In this document: positions 1 to 7,902 of the stretch, piece after piece
Layout: every line of letters starts with the position of its first letter
Numbering within the stretch: position 1 is the stretch's first letter
NCBI RefSeq assembly: GCF_003259365.1
Contig: NZ_QLLY01000010.1
Coordinates: 163,334-227,333, forward strand
Direction of reading: 5' to 3'
DNA length: 64,000 nucleotides
Origin: Streptomyces sp. PsTaAH-137
GTDB taxonomy: Bacteria; Actinomycetota; Actinomycetes; Streptomycetales; Streptomycetaceae
Program-made: the position numbers and the translations under genes
Notes under the pieces: generated by a model
Database searches by the model: none
The model's input: the letters and a program-made list of their open reading frames with translations, nothing else
Told to the model about the DNA's origin: nothing

Positions 1-184
1 CGCAGTTCCCCGCGCCCCTGGGTCGTACGTCGGCTGACGGCCGGTGGGGCTTCTCGCGCAGTTCCCCGCGCCCCTGAGGCATGCGCTTCGCGCCGCCTCC
101 CCTTCTGAGGCTGCGGCTCCGCCGCGCCTCTGGTGATGAGATGGCGCACGAAGTGCGCATCTCAGGGGCGCGGGGAACTGCGCG
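1..184. repeat. Intergenic palindromic repeat cluster 1
   Basis: Three copies of the repeat core CGCAGTTCCCCGCGCCCCT: 1-19 (cut by the window edge) and 55-75 on the plus strand, 164-184 inverted. The last two bracket two smaller palindromes, one around GCATGCGCTTCGCGC (79-95) and one formed by GATGGCGCAC and GTGCGCATC (140-162). The whole therefore folds as nested hairpins. It lies downstream of the cold-shock gene at 264-647 (minus). Confidence 0.9.
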
Positions 185-263
185 AGAAGCCCCACCGGGC
201 CGCGGGCGAAAGACGACCGAGAAGGAGCCCGGGCAACCCCGACACGGACAGGCCGACCGGAGG

Positions 264-647
264 TCAGACGTCCAGTTGGTCGGCGACCGCGCGGAGGAGG
301 CCCGCGATTTTGGCGCCGGCGGCCTTGTCGGGGTACCGGCCCCGTTCCAGCATCGGCGTGATGTTCTCCAGCAGCGTCGTCAGATCCTGCACGATCGACG
401 CCAGTTCGTCCGGCTTGCGCCGCTGGGCGGCCGCCACGGACGGCGTCGGATCGAGAATCGTGACCGAGAGCGCCTGATCGCCGCGCTGCCCCGCGACCAC
501 CCCGAACTCGACCCGCTGACCGGGCTTGAGGGAGTCGACGCCGGCCGGAAGTACGGAGGAGTGCACGAAGACGTCGCCGCCGTCGTCGCGGGAGAGGAAG
601 CCGAAGCCCTTCTCGCTGTTGAACCACTTGACCTTGCCGGTAGGCAC
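264..647 (-). CDS. Cold-shock domain protein with C-terminal extension
   Basis: 127-residue protein. The first 65 residues are a cold-shock (CspA-type OB fold) domain with RNP1-like KGFGFL and RNP2-like VFVHSS motifs, which bind single-stranded RNA or DNA. The last 60 residues are an alpha-helical tail (roughly residues 72-127) absent from classic 67-residue CspA proteins. It resembles a long Csp subtype known in Streptomyces. The GTG at 647 is chosen because the domain begins at once with TGKVKWF and a GAGGAC ribosome site lies 5-10 bases upstream; the longer frame has no conserved sequence. Likely a cytoplasmic RNA chaperone. The tail's role is unknown. Confidence 0.88.
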   Translation of the reverse strand: MPTGKVKWFNSEKGFGFLSRDDGGDVFVHSSVLPAGVDSLKPGQRVEFGVVAGQRGDQALSVTILDPTPSVAAAQRRKPDELASIVQDLTTLLENITPMLERGRYPDKAAGAKIAGLLRAVADQLDV

Positions 648-680
648 GTGAAGTCCTCGTCCTCGTACTAGAAAGAAAAC

Positions 681-700
681 GCTCTGGACAGCTCTGGACA
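681..700. repeat. Tandem 10-bp direct repeat in divergent promoter region
   Basis: The decamer GCTCTGGACA occurs twice head to tail, between the divergent cold-shock gene and the small membrane protein gene at 777. It may be a regulatory site or chance; there is no further support. Confidence 0.4.
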
Positions 701-776
701 GCAATACGGCGGGCCGCGACCGACCCGCCGCCACCTAGACTATGGGCCCCTCTGGGCTGGGAACTACCCTGGCTGG

Positions 777-1037
777 GTGCGTGACAAAACCCAACTCAAT
801 TCCCGGGCAGCCGTGAGCGGCCCCGGTGACGGCCTCGTGAAAGCGGGCGGCATCGTCTTCGTCGTGGGGGCGATCGCCACCCTGGTCACGATGGCCCCGC
901 TGTTCCTCGGCACCGACCCGTTCCCGTCCGTCGCCTACGCGGTGTGCATGCTGATGGGCGTCGGTTTTCTGCTGGCCGCGGCCGGGGTGCTGCGCGGCAT
1001 CGCCGTCCAGCGCCGTCAGGCGCGCTCGGCGACGTAG
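777..1037 (+). CDS. Small two-helix membrane protein
   Basis: 86 residues with two hydrophobic segments (about 20-42 and 50-74) separated by a short loop, and a basic C-terminal tail (QRRQAR). The GTG start follows a short leader, and the gene converges on the HAD phosphatase gene with a 22-base tail overlap. I do not recognise a named family. It looks like one of the conserved small inner-membrane proteins of Streptomyces. No catalytic motif is visible. Confidence 0.7.
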   Translation: MRDKTQLNSRAAVSGPGDGLVKAGGIVFVVGAIATLVTMAPLFLGTDPFPSVAYAVCMLMGVGFLLAAAGVLRGIAVQRRQARSAT

Positions 1038-1684
1038 CCCTCCAGCCACGCGGGGAACGCGGTGAGGTCCGGGAGGATCACGTCCGCGCCCGCGGTGCGG
1101 AGCGTGTCGGCGTCGCACGGGCCGGTCGGCACCGCCACGGACAGCGCGCCGACGGTGCGTGCGCCGCGTACGTCACCGATGTGGTCGCCGACGTAGACGC
1201 TCGCGCCGTGCTCGCGCAGCGCCTCGCCCTTGCCCTCGGCCCACAGGTCGCCGACGACGGCGTCCGCGTCGATGCCCAGGTGCGACAGGTGCAGCTTGGC
1301 GTTGGGCTCGTACTTCGCCGTGACGACGATCGCCCGGCCGCCCGCCGCGTGCACGGCGGCGATCGTCTCGTGGACGCCCGGCATCGGCAGCGTCGGCTCG
1401 ATCGCGTATGTGGGATACATCTCACGGTAGAGCGCGGTCATGGCCGGAATCCGCTCCGCCGGGAACCAGTTCGCCATCTCCTCGGTGAGCGGCGGGCCGA
1501 GCCGGGTGACGACCAGGTCGGCGTCGATGTACGCGCCCGTCCGCTCGGCCAGGGCCACCCAGGTCGCGCGGATCCCGGGGCGCGAGTCGATCAGGGTCAT
1601 GTCGAGGTCGAAGCCGACGACGGGGCCGGACGTGCTGGTGGGGGCGGGGTTCTGGGGATCTGTGAGGGCAGCCATGGGCGCCAT
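1016..1684 (-). CDS. HAD-superfamily hydrolase (phosphoglycolate phosphatase-like)
   Basis: About 222 residues. Motif I is DLDMTLID (nucleophile Asp and acid/base Asp), motif II is the VVTAK Thr region with Lys, and motif III/IV is YVGDHIGD, so all four HAD signatures are present. The cap between motifs I and II is helical (C1 type), as in Gph-like phosphatases. The substrate is probably a small phosphorylated metabolite and cannot be named from sequence. The start is uncertain: ATG at 1684 or 1675 both precede the conserved GFDLDMT; the 15 extra upstream residues look like promoter DNA. It is divergent from the iron importer, so the iron-box-like site also lies in its upstream region. Confidence 0.9.
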   Translation of the reverse strand: MAPMAALTDPQNPAPTSTSGPVVGFDLDMTLIDSRPGIRATWVALAERTGAYIDADLVVTRLGPPLTEEMANWFPAERIPAMTALYREMYPTYAIEPTLPMPGVHETIAAVHAAGGRAIVVTAKYEPNAKLHLSHLGIDADAVVGDLWAEGKGEALREHGASVYVGDHIGDVRGARTVGALSVAVPTGPCDADTLRTAGADVILPDLTAFPAWLEGYVAERA

Positions 1685-1721
1685 TGTGCCCGGGCATACG
1701 ATGACCTCGCACAGCCCGCAC

Positions 1722-1740
1722 TTAGCCAAGCCTTACCAAG
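1722..1740 (+). promoter_or_regulatory. Iron-box-like site (DmdR/IdeR type)
   Basis: TTAGCCAAGCCTTACCAAG matches 12 of 19 positions of the DmdR/IdeR consensus TTAGGTTAGGCTCACCTAA as I remember it, including the TTAG and ACC blocks. It lies 37 bases upstream of the first siderophore permease gene, a good position for Fe-dependent repression. The match is moderate and no footprint is known here. Confidence 0.5.
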
Positions 1741-1776
1741 CCTCGTGCTTGATCGAGCCCCTCGGAGAGCACGCCC

Positions 1777-2781
1777 ATGCCCGTCAGACCCGGTGCCGCC
1801 AGGGTGGGCGCGCTCGTGGTGGCCGCCGTGGCCCTGGCCCTGGCGGTGCTGCTCAGCCTCGCGGTGGGCGCCCGCGCGATCGCGCCCTCGGACGTGATCG
1901 ACGCCCTGCTGCACGGCGGGCACAGCGACGCCGCCGAGGTGGTCCGGGGCCTGCGGGTGCCGCGCACCGTGGTCGGCGTGATGGTCGGCGCGGCCCTCGC
2001 GCTGGCGGGAACCGTGCTCCAGGGCATCACCCGCAACCCCATCGCCGACCCCGGCATCCTCGGCATCAGCCAGGGCGCCTCGGTCGGCGTCGTGCTCGCC
2101 ATCGCCTACCTGGGCATCCACACGCTCACCGGGTACGTGTGGTTCGCGTTCGCCGGGGCCGGGATCGCGGCCGTCGCCGTGTACGCGATCGCCGCGTCCG
2201 GGCGGGGCGGCGCGACCCCGGTGAAGCTGGCGCTCGGCGGCGCCGCGATCAACGCGCTCCTGGTGTCCGTGACGACGGCCGTGCTGACGACGAAGGCGTC
2301 CGCGCTGGACGAGTTCCGGTTCTGGCAGGTCGGTTCGCTGTCCGGCCGGGACGCCGGTCTGATCGGCCAGATCTGGCCGTTCCTGCTGGTCGGCGTGATC
2401 CTCGTGCTCTCCGTCGCACGCGGCCTCGACGCGCTCGCACTCGGCGAGGACGTGGCGAAGGGGCTCGGGCAGCGGGTGGCGACCGTACGGATCGTGGGCG
2501 GGCTCGGCGCGACGGTGCTGACCGGCGTCGGGGTCGCCGCCGCCGGGCCGATCGCGTTCATCGGGCTCGCCGTGCCGCACATCGCGCGCGCCGTGGTCGG
2601 CTCCGACCACCGCTGGCTGCTGCCGATGGCCGCGCTCATCGGGCCCGTGATGCTGCTGGTGTCCGACACGGTGGGCCGGATCGTCTTCCCGCCCAGCGAG
2701 GTGCCCGCCGGGGTGATGACGGCGCTGCTCGGGGTGCCGTTCCTGGTGACCCTGGTGCGCCGGAAGGCGGTGCCCGCGTGA
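1777..2781 (+). CDS. Iron-siderophore ABC transporter permease (FecCD family)
   Basis: 334 residues, with about nine hydrophobic helices and the FecCD/BtuC hallmark stretch GITRNPIADPGILGISQGAS near residue 90. The late segment PIAFIGLAVPHIARAV is the cytoplasmic coupling region that contacts the ATPase. It forms a heterodimeric channel with the next gene for ferric-siderophore import across the plasma membrane. A GGAGAG site precedes ATG 1777. The stop overlaps the next GTG by four bases (GTGA), indicating translational coupling. Siderophore specificity cannot be read from the sequence, and no binding-protein gene is adjacent. Confidence 0.95.
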   Translation: MPVRPGAARVGALVVAAVALALAVLLSLAVGARAIAPSDVIDALLHGGHSDAAEVVRGLRVPRTVVGVMVGAALALAGTVLQGITRNPIADPGILGISQGASVGVVLAIAYLGIHTLTGYVWFAFAGAGIAAVAVYAIAASGRGGATPVKLALGGAAINALLVSVTTAVLTTKASALDEFRFWQVGSLSGRDAGLIGQIWPFLLVGVILVLSVARGLDALALGEDVAKGLGQRVATVRIVGGLGATVLTGVGVAAAGPIAFIGLAVPHIARAVVGSDHRWLLPMAALIGPVMLLVSDTVGRIVFPPSEVPAGVMTALLGVPFLVTLVRRKAVPA

Positions 2782-3860
2782 GCGCGGTGAAGACCTCCAT
2801 ACGTCCCGCCGGGTACGCCGTGCTGCGGGCGGGCCGGGCCCGGTTCCTCGTTCATCGCAGGGCGAGTGTCGTGGCGGCGGTCTGCGCCGTGCTGCTGGCC
2901 GCGTCCTGTGTGGCGTACCTGTGCGTCGGGGAGACGTTCACCAGCCCCGCCGAGGTGTTCAAGGTCCTCACCGGGCAGCCGTCGCCGGACGAGCTGGTCG
3001 TCGGCACGCTCCGCGAGCCGCGCATGGTGGTCGGGCTGCTCGTCGGCGCGGCGTTCGGGATCGCGGGCGCGCTGATCCAGACCGTCGCCCGCAACCCCCT
3101 CGCGAGCCCCGACATCATCGGCATCAGCCAGGGCGCGAGCGCGGTGACGGTCGCCGCGATGACGTTCGGCCTCACCAGTTACGCGTATCTGCCGTACGTG
3201 TCCGTGGCCGGCGGAGTCGTCGCCGCCGCGCTCGTCTACCTGTTCGCGTGGCGGGGCGGCCTGCACGCCACCCGCTTCGTGCTGATCGGCATCGGCTTCG
3301 CGATCGCGCTGCGCTCGGTGACGACGCTGTTCATGACCAAGGGCGACTATCTCGTCGCCCAGCAGGCCCAGATCTGGATGACGGGCTCCCTCAACGGGCG
3401 CGGCTGGGCCGAGGCGCGCCCGCTCGCCTGGGCGCTCCTCGTCCTGCTGCCCTGCGTCGCGTGGGCGGCCCGCGCGCAGCGCACCGTCTCCCTCGACGAC
3501 GACACCGCGACCGCGCTCGGGGTGCGGCTGGGCCGTGTGCGGCTCGGGCTCGTCGCGCTGGGCGTCGTACTGGCGTCGCTGGCCACCGGGGCGGCCGGGC
3601 CCGTCGACTTCGTGGCGCTGCTCGCCCCGCAGATCGCCCGCCGCGTCACGCGCACGGCGCAGATCCCGCTGGTCACCTCGGCGCTGCTCGGCGCGCTGAT
3701 CGTCGTCGTCGGGGATCTGCTGGCCCGCCGCCTCTTCTCGCCGACCGAGCTGCCGGTGGGTGTCCTGACGGCGGCCGTCGGCGCCCCCTACTTGATCTGG
3801 CTGATCGTCCGCAGCCGTGCTGTCCGCACGAGTTCCGCCCGTTCCGGAGGTACCGCATGA
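2778..3860 (+). CDS. Iron-siderophore ABC transporter permease, second subunit (FecCD family)
   Basis: 360 residues. It starts at the GTG overlapping the upstream stop. The N-terminal 35 residues are a basic cytoplasmic stretch before the first helix. It carries the FecCD motif ARNPLASPDIIGISQGAS near residue 110 and the coupling segment GPVDFVALLAPQIARR. It partners with the preceding permease. Its own stop overlaps the ATPase start by four bases (ATGA), so the three genes form a tight operon. Family and role are secure; the ligand is not. Confidence 0.95.
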   Translation: MSAVKTSIRPAGYAVLRAGRARFLVHRRASVVAAVCAVLLAASCVAYLCVGETFTSPAEVFKVLTGQPSPDELVVGTLREPRMVVGLLVGAAFGIAGALIQTVARNPLASPDIIGISQGASAVTVAAMTFGLTSYAYLPYVSVAGGVVAAALVYLFAWRGGLHATRFVLIGIGFAIALRSVTTLFMTKGDYLVAQQAQIWMTGSLNGRGWAEARPLAWALLVLLPCVAWAARAQRTVSLDDDTATALGVRLGRVRLGLVALGVVLASLATGAAGPVDFVALLAPQIARRVTRTAQIPLVTSALLGALIVVVGDLLARRLFSPTELPVGVLTAAVGAPYLIWLIVRSRAVRTSSARSGGTA

Positions 3861-4654
3861 GCCGGCTGACGGCCCGCGATCTGACGCTCGCCTACGACGA
3901 CCGTGAGGTCGTGCACGAGCTCGATCTCAGCGTGCCCGACGGGCAGGTCACGGTCATCGTGGGGCCCAACGCGTGCGGCAAGTCGACGACGTTGCGGGCG
4001 CTCGGGCGGCTCCTCAAGCCGGCCGGCGGGTCCGTGGTGCTCGACGGGCGGGCGCTCGCCGAGCTGCCCACCAAGAAGATCGCCCAGCAGATCGGGCTGC
4101 TGCCGCAGACGCCGGTGGCGCCCGAGGCGATCACCGTCGGCGACCTGGTGTCGCGCGGGCGGCAGCCGCATCAGCACTGGTGGCAGCAGTGGTCGGACGC
4201 CGACGAGCGCGCTGTCACCGAGGCCATGGAGCGCACCGATGTCGCCGCCCTCGCCGAGCGCAGCGTCGACGAACTCTCCGGGGGCCAGCGGCAGCGCGTC
4301 TGGATCGCCATGGCGCTCGCGCAGGAGACCGACATCCTCCTCCTCGACGAGCCGACGACATATCTGGACATCGCGCACCAGGTCGAAGTCCTCGATCTGG
4401 TGCGGCAGTTGAACCACGACAAGGGGCGTACGGTCGCGGTCGTCCTCCACGATCTGAACCAGGCCGCGCGCTATGCCGACCACCTGGTCGCGATGAAGTC
4501 CGGCCGCATCGTGGCCGAGGGCCCTCCGTCCCAGGTCATCACGGCATCCCTGGTCGAAGAGGTCTTCGGCCTGACCTGCATAGTCATCCCCGACCCGGTA
4601 ACGGGCTCCCCTCTGATCGTCCCCGCCTCCCCCTGGCACCCCTCCGCAGCTTGA
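3857..4654 (+). CDS. Iron-siderophore ABC transporter ATP-binding protein
   Basis: 265 residues. Walker A is GPNACGKST (about residues 35-43), the Q-loop is LLPQTP, the ABC signature is LSGGQRQR, Walker B is ILLLDEPTTYLD, and the H-loop is VLHDLNQ. This is the FepC/FhuC class that energises the two preceding permeases from the cytoplasmic face. ATG 3857 has a GGAGG ribosome site inside the upstream gene. It is the last gene of the operon, followed by a repeat cluster rather than a clear U-tract terminator. Confidence 0.96.
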   Translation: MSRLTARDLTLAYDDREVVHELDLSVPDGQVTVIVGPNACGKSTTLRALGRLLKPAGGSVVLDGRALAELPTKKIAQQIGLLPQTPVAPEAITVGDLVSRGRQPHQHWWQQWSDADERAVTEAMERTDVAALAERSVDELSGGQRQRVWIAMALAQETDILLLDEPTTYLDIAHQVEVLDLVRQLNHDKGRTVAVVLHDLNQAARYADHLVAMKSGRIVAEGPPSQVITASLVEEVFGLTCIVIPDPVTGSPLIVPASPWHPSAA

Positions 4655-4969
4655 GATCCGCGTCTGCCCCACGAGGCCCGGTGCGACCTGCGGCCCGGTG
4701 GCCGCTTCTCGCGCAGTTCCCCGCGCCCCTGAGGCATGCGCTACGCGCAGCCTCCCCTTCAGAGGCTGCGACTCCGCCGCGCCTCTGTCGTTGATGAGAT
4801 GGCGCACGCAGTGCGCATCTCAGGGGCGCGGGGAACTGCGCGAGAAGCGGCCACCGGGCCGCAGACGAAAGACAACCCGACAGGGGCGCGGGGAACTGCG
4901 CGATCAGCCGCGACGCACCCGCGCTCGCCCGCGCACCATCAACCCCCGCAGCACATAGGCTCACCCTCC
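4655..4969. repeat. Gene-free interval with repeat cluster 2
   Basis: The 315 bases between the ABC ATPase and the GT87 gene hold three repeat cores: 4710-4730 (plus), 4822-4842 and 4882-4902 (inverted). Between the first two lie the GCATGCGC-TAC-GCGCAGCC palindrome (4735-4752) and the GATGGCGCAC...GTGCGCATC palindrome (about 4797-4820). Outer flanks are of two kinds: GGTGGCCGCTTCT and a shorter form. I see no gene here; long frames crossing it are repeat translations. Confidence 0.85.
4956..4961 (+). promoter_or_regulatory. -10-like hexamer of a probable leaderless promoter
   Basis: TAGGCT ends eight bases before GTG 4970, and there is no ribosome-binding site, so transcription probably begins at or next to the start codon of the GT87 gene. 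Confidence 0.45.
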
Positions 4970-6112
4970 GTGATTCCCCGCACACACAAAGCAGCCCCCT
5001 ACCTGCTCCCCGTCACCTCAGCCGCCGCCCTCATCACCCTCTGCCTCACCCAGCACACCCCCATGTCCGACGTCCTGGTCTACCGAGCAGAAGGCGCCGC
5101 CGCCGCGGCCGGCGGAAGGCACCTCTACGACTTCACCGTCACGGAGTGGCAACTCCCGGCGACCTACCCCCCGTTCGCCGCGCTGCTCTTCATCCCCACC
5201 ACCTGGCTCCCCCTCCCCGCCCTGAAGGCCGCCTTCCTCCTGGCCAACATCGCCCTCACCGCGGCCCTGGTCCACCTCTCCTGGCACCGCCTGGCCGGCC
5301 TCCCCGCCCGGGCCGGCACCCTCTGCACGGCGACGGCGCTCGCCCTCTGGCTCGAACCCGTCTTCCAGACAGCCGTGTTCGGCCAGATCAACCTCGCCCT
5401 GGCCTGCCTGATCCTCTGGGACCTGACCCGCGAGGACGGCGCCCCCGCCAAGGGCCTCGCACTCGGCGTCGCCGCCGGGATCAAGCTGACCCCGGCCGTC
5501 TTCATCGCGTACCTGTTCCTGACGGGAAAGCGCCGCGAAGCCACGTACGCGACCGCCGGATTCGCGGGCACGGCGGCCGTCGGCGCGCTCGTACTGCCGT
5601 ACGCCAGCGGCCAGTTCTGGACCGGAACGCTCTACGAGACCGGCCGGGTCGGCAAGGCGTGGATCGTGGACAACCAGTCGCTCCAAGGGCTCGTCGCCCG
5701 CACCCTGCACACCACCGAACCGGGCCTGCTCTGGGCGCTCCCGACGGCCCTCGTGGCGGTCGCCGGGCTGTACGCGGCGACCCGCCTGCCCACCCCGCAG
5801 GGCATCGTCGTCACGGCCGTCACCGCGCTCCTCGTCTCCCCGATCAGCTGGTCGCACCACTGGGTGTGGTGCGTGCCGCTGCTCGCGCTGCTGTGGGCGC
5901 GCGGACAACGCCGTACGGCCGTGGCGGTGGCCGTCGTCTTCACCGCCCGCACGATGTGGCTGCTGCCGCACCAGGGCGACCTGGACCTGGCCCTGCCCTG
6001 GTGGCAGCAGCCGCTCGCGGCGCCGTACCCGCTGCTCGGCCTGGTCCTGATCGCCGCCTGGGGTCAGCTCTCGGCGAGGAGTTCGTCGGCGTCGACGATC
6101 CGGTACGCGTAA
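4970..6112 (+). CDS. Glycosyltransferase family 87 (polyprenyl-phosphate-mannose dependent, membrane)
   Basis: 380 residues with about ten hydrophobic helices. Early in the protein MSDVLVYR carries the acidic residue expected in the first extracellular loop of GT-C enzymes. FGQINLALA and AAGIKLTPAVF are typical GT87/DUF2029 landmarks. These enzymes transfer mannose from polyprenyl-phosphate-mannose to lipid or glycan acceptors outside the membrane; the acceptor here is unknown. GTG 4970 is chosen because a signal-anchor helix starts shortly after it and the upstream frame is repeat DNA. The 3' end overlaps the convergent helicase gene by 49 bases. Confidence 0.85.
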   Translation: MIPRTHKAAPYLLPVTSAAALITLCLTQHTPMSDVLVYRAEGAAAAAGGRHLYDFTVTEWQLPATYPPFAALLFIPTTWLPLPALKAAFLLANIALTAALVHLSWHRLAGLPARAGTLCTATALALWLEPVFQTAVFGQINLALACLILWDLTREDGAPAKGLALGVAAGIKLTPAVFIAYLFLTGKRREATYATAGFAGTAAVGALVLPYASGQFWTGTLYETGRVGKAWIVDNQSLQGLVARTLHTTEPGLLWALPTALVAVAGLYAATRLPTPQGIVVTAVTALLVSPISWSHHWVWCVPLLALLWARGQRRTAVAVAVVFTARTMWLLPHQGDLDLALPWWQQPLAAPYPLLGLVLIAAWGQLSARSSSASTIRYA

Positions 6113-7707
6113 CCCTGCTCGGCCAGGAACCGCTGCCGGTGCGCGGCGAAGTCCTGGTCGATGGTGTCGCGGGCGACGACCGAGTAGAAGCGGGCCTCGT
6201 GCCCGTCCGCCTTCGGCCGCAGGACGCGGCCGAGGCGCTGCGCCTCCTCCTGCCGCGAGCCGAACGTGCCCGAGACCTGGATCGCGACCGTCGCCTCCGG
6301 CAGGTCGATGGAGAAGTTCGCGACCTTGGACACCACCAGAACGCTGATCTCGCCCTCGCGGAACGCGTCGAACAGCTTCTCGCGCACGGCGTTCGTCGTC
6401 TCGCCCTTGATGACGGGGGCGTCGAGGTGGGCGCCCAGTTCGTCGAGCTGGTCGATGTACTGGCCGATGACGAGAGTCTGCTCCCCCGCGTGCTTCTTCA
6501 CCAGCGCCTCGGTCACCTTGCGCTTGGTGGCCGTCGTCGCGCAGAACCGGTACTTCTCCTCGGCCTCGGCGGTGGCGTACGCGAGCCGCTCGGAGTCGGT
6601 GAGATTGACCCGGACCTCGACGCAGTCGGCCGGCGCGATGTAGCCCTGCGCCTCGATCTCCTTCCACGGCGCGTCGAACCGCTTCGGCCCGATCAGCGAG
6701 AACACGTCCGACTCACGGCCGTCCTCCCGTACGAGCGTCGCGGTCAGCCCGAGCCGGCGGCGCGCCTGGAGGTCGGCGGTGAACTTGAAGACCGGCGCGG
6801 GCAACAGGTGCACCTCGTCGTAGATCACCAGGCCCCAGTCGCGGGAGTCGAACAGCTCCAGGTGCGGGTAGACACCCTTCCGCTTGGTGGTGAGCACCTG
6901 GTACGTGGCGATGGTGACCGGCCGGATCTCCTTCTTCGTACCGCTGTACTCGCCGATCTCGTCCTCGGTCAGCGAGGTCCGCTTCACCAGTTCGTGCTTC
7001 CACTGGCGGGCCGAGACGGTGTTCGTGACGAGGATCAGCGTGGTCGCCTTCGCCTCGGCCATCGCACCGGCCCCGACCAGCGTCTTTCCGGCGCCGCAGG
7101 GCAGCACGACGACTCCGGAGCCGCCGTGCCAGAACCCCTCGACGGCCTGCTTCTGGTACGGCCGCAGCGACCAGCCGTCCTGGTCGAGCTCGATCGCGTG
7201 CGCCTCGCCGTCCACGTAACCGGCGAGGTCCTCGGCGGGCCAGCCCAGCTTCAGCAGCGTCTGCTTGATCTGGCCGCGCTCGGAGGGGTGCACGGCGACG
7301 GTGTCGGGGTCGATCCGGGCGCCGACCAGCGGCTGGACCCGCTTCGAACGCAGGATCTCCTCCAGGACCGGGCGGTCGGTGGTGGTCAGTACGAGGCCGT
7401 GGGCGGGGTGCTTGCTGAGCGTCAGCCGGCCGTAGCGGTCCATGGTCTCGGCGATGTCGACGAGCAGGGCGTGCGGTACGGGGTAGCGGCTGTACTGGAC
7501 CAGCGCGTCGACGACCTGCTCCGCGTCGTGGCCGGCGGCCCGCGCGTTCCACAGGCCCAGCGGCGTCAGCCGGTACGTGTGGATGTGCTCGGGGGCCCGC
7601 TCCAGTTCGGCGAACGGGGCGATCGCCCGGCGGCAGTCGTCGGCCTGCTCGTGGTCGACCTCCAGGAGCAGGGTCTTGTCCGACTGGACAATGAGTGGAC
7701 CGTTCAC
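6064..7707 (-). CDS. XPB-type DNA repair helicase (SF2)
   Basis: 547 residues. Motif I is PCGAGKT (about 210), motif II is DEVH (about 305), motif III is LTATLVRED, and motif VI is EAQRLGRVLRPK. A damage-recognition-like N-terminal domain and a RED-type motif make this XPB/Ssl2 rather than a generic DEAD box helicase. Members unwind DNA 3' to 5' in repair. GTG 7707 is preferred over GTG 7716 because AAGGG lies 8 bases upstream of it. The downstream partner gene on the same strand, 7903-10338, is the conserved WYL/helicase-associated protein; the two are separated by one repeat. Confidence 0.93.
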   Translation of the reverse strand: MNGPLIVQSDKTLLLEVDHEQADDCRRAIAPFAELERAPEHIHTYRLTPLGLWNARAAGHDAEQVVDALVQYSRYPVPHALLVDIAETMDRYGRLTLSKHPAHGLVLTTTDRPVLEEILRSKRVQPLVGARIDPDTVAVHPSERGQIKQTLLKLGWPAEDLAGYVDGEAHAIELDQDGWSLRPYQKQAVEGFWHGGSGVVVLPCGAGKTLVGAGAMAEAKATTLILVTNTVSARQWKHELVKRTSLTEDEIGEYSGTKKEIRPVTIATYQVLTTKRKGVYPHLELFDSRDWGLVIYDEVHLLPAPVFKFTADLQARRRLGLTATLVREDGRESDVFSLIGPKRFDAPWKEIEAQGYIAPADCVEVRVNLTDSERLAYATAEAEEKYRFCATTATKRKVTEALVKKHAGEQTLVIGQYIDQLDELGAHLDAPVIKGETTNAVREKLFDAFREGEISVLVVSKVANFSIDLPEATVAIQVSGTFGSRQEEAQRLGRVLRPKADGHEARFYSVVARDTIDQDFAAHRQRFLAEQGYAYRIVDADELLAES

Positions 7708-7845
7708 GCGCGGCACCCTTTCGGTAGACCAAACATCCAGTGTGCCTCATGCTCCGCACCGGCCGGGATCGTCTCTGGTCGGCGCTGTGGGAGGCGCCGC
7801 CGGCCCCAGGGTGGTTCTCTCACGCGCGCCACCGTCGTGGCTGGT

Positions 7846-7902
7846 CGCGCAGTTCCCCGCGCCCCTGAGGCATGCGCTGCGCGCAGCCTCCCCTGAAGGG
7901 GG
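7846..7902. repeat. Intergenic palindromic repeat 3
   Basis: A single plus-strand core (7846-7866) with the CACCGTCGTGG hairpin flank and the GCATGCGCTGCGCGCAGCC palindrome (7870-7888). It lies between the stop of the WYL-domain gene and the start of the XPB gene, both on the minus strand, so it would be transcribed if the pair is an operon. Confidence 0.85.
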
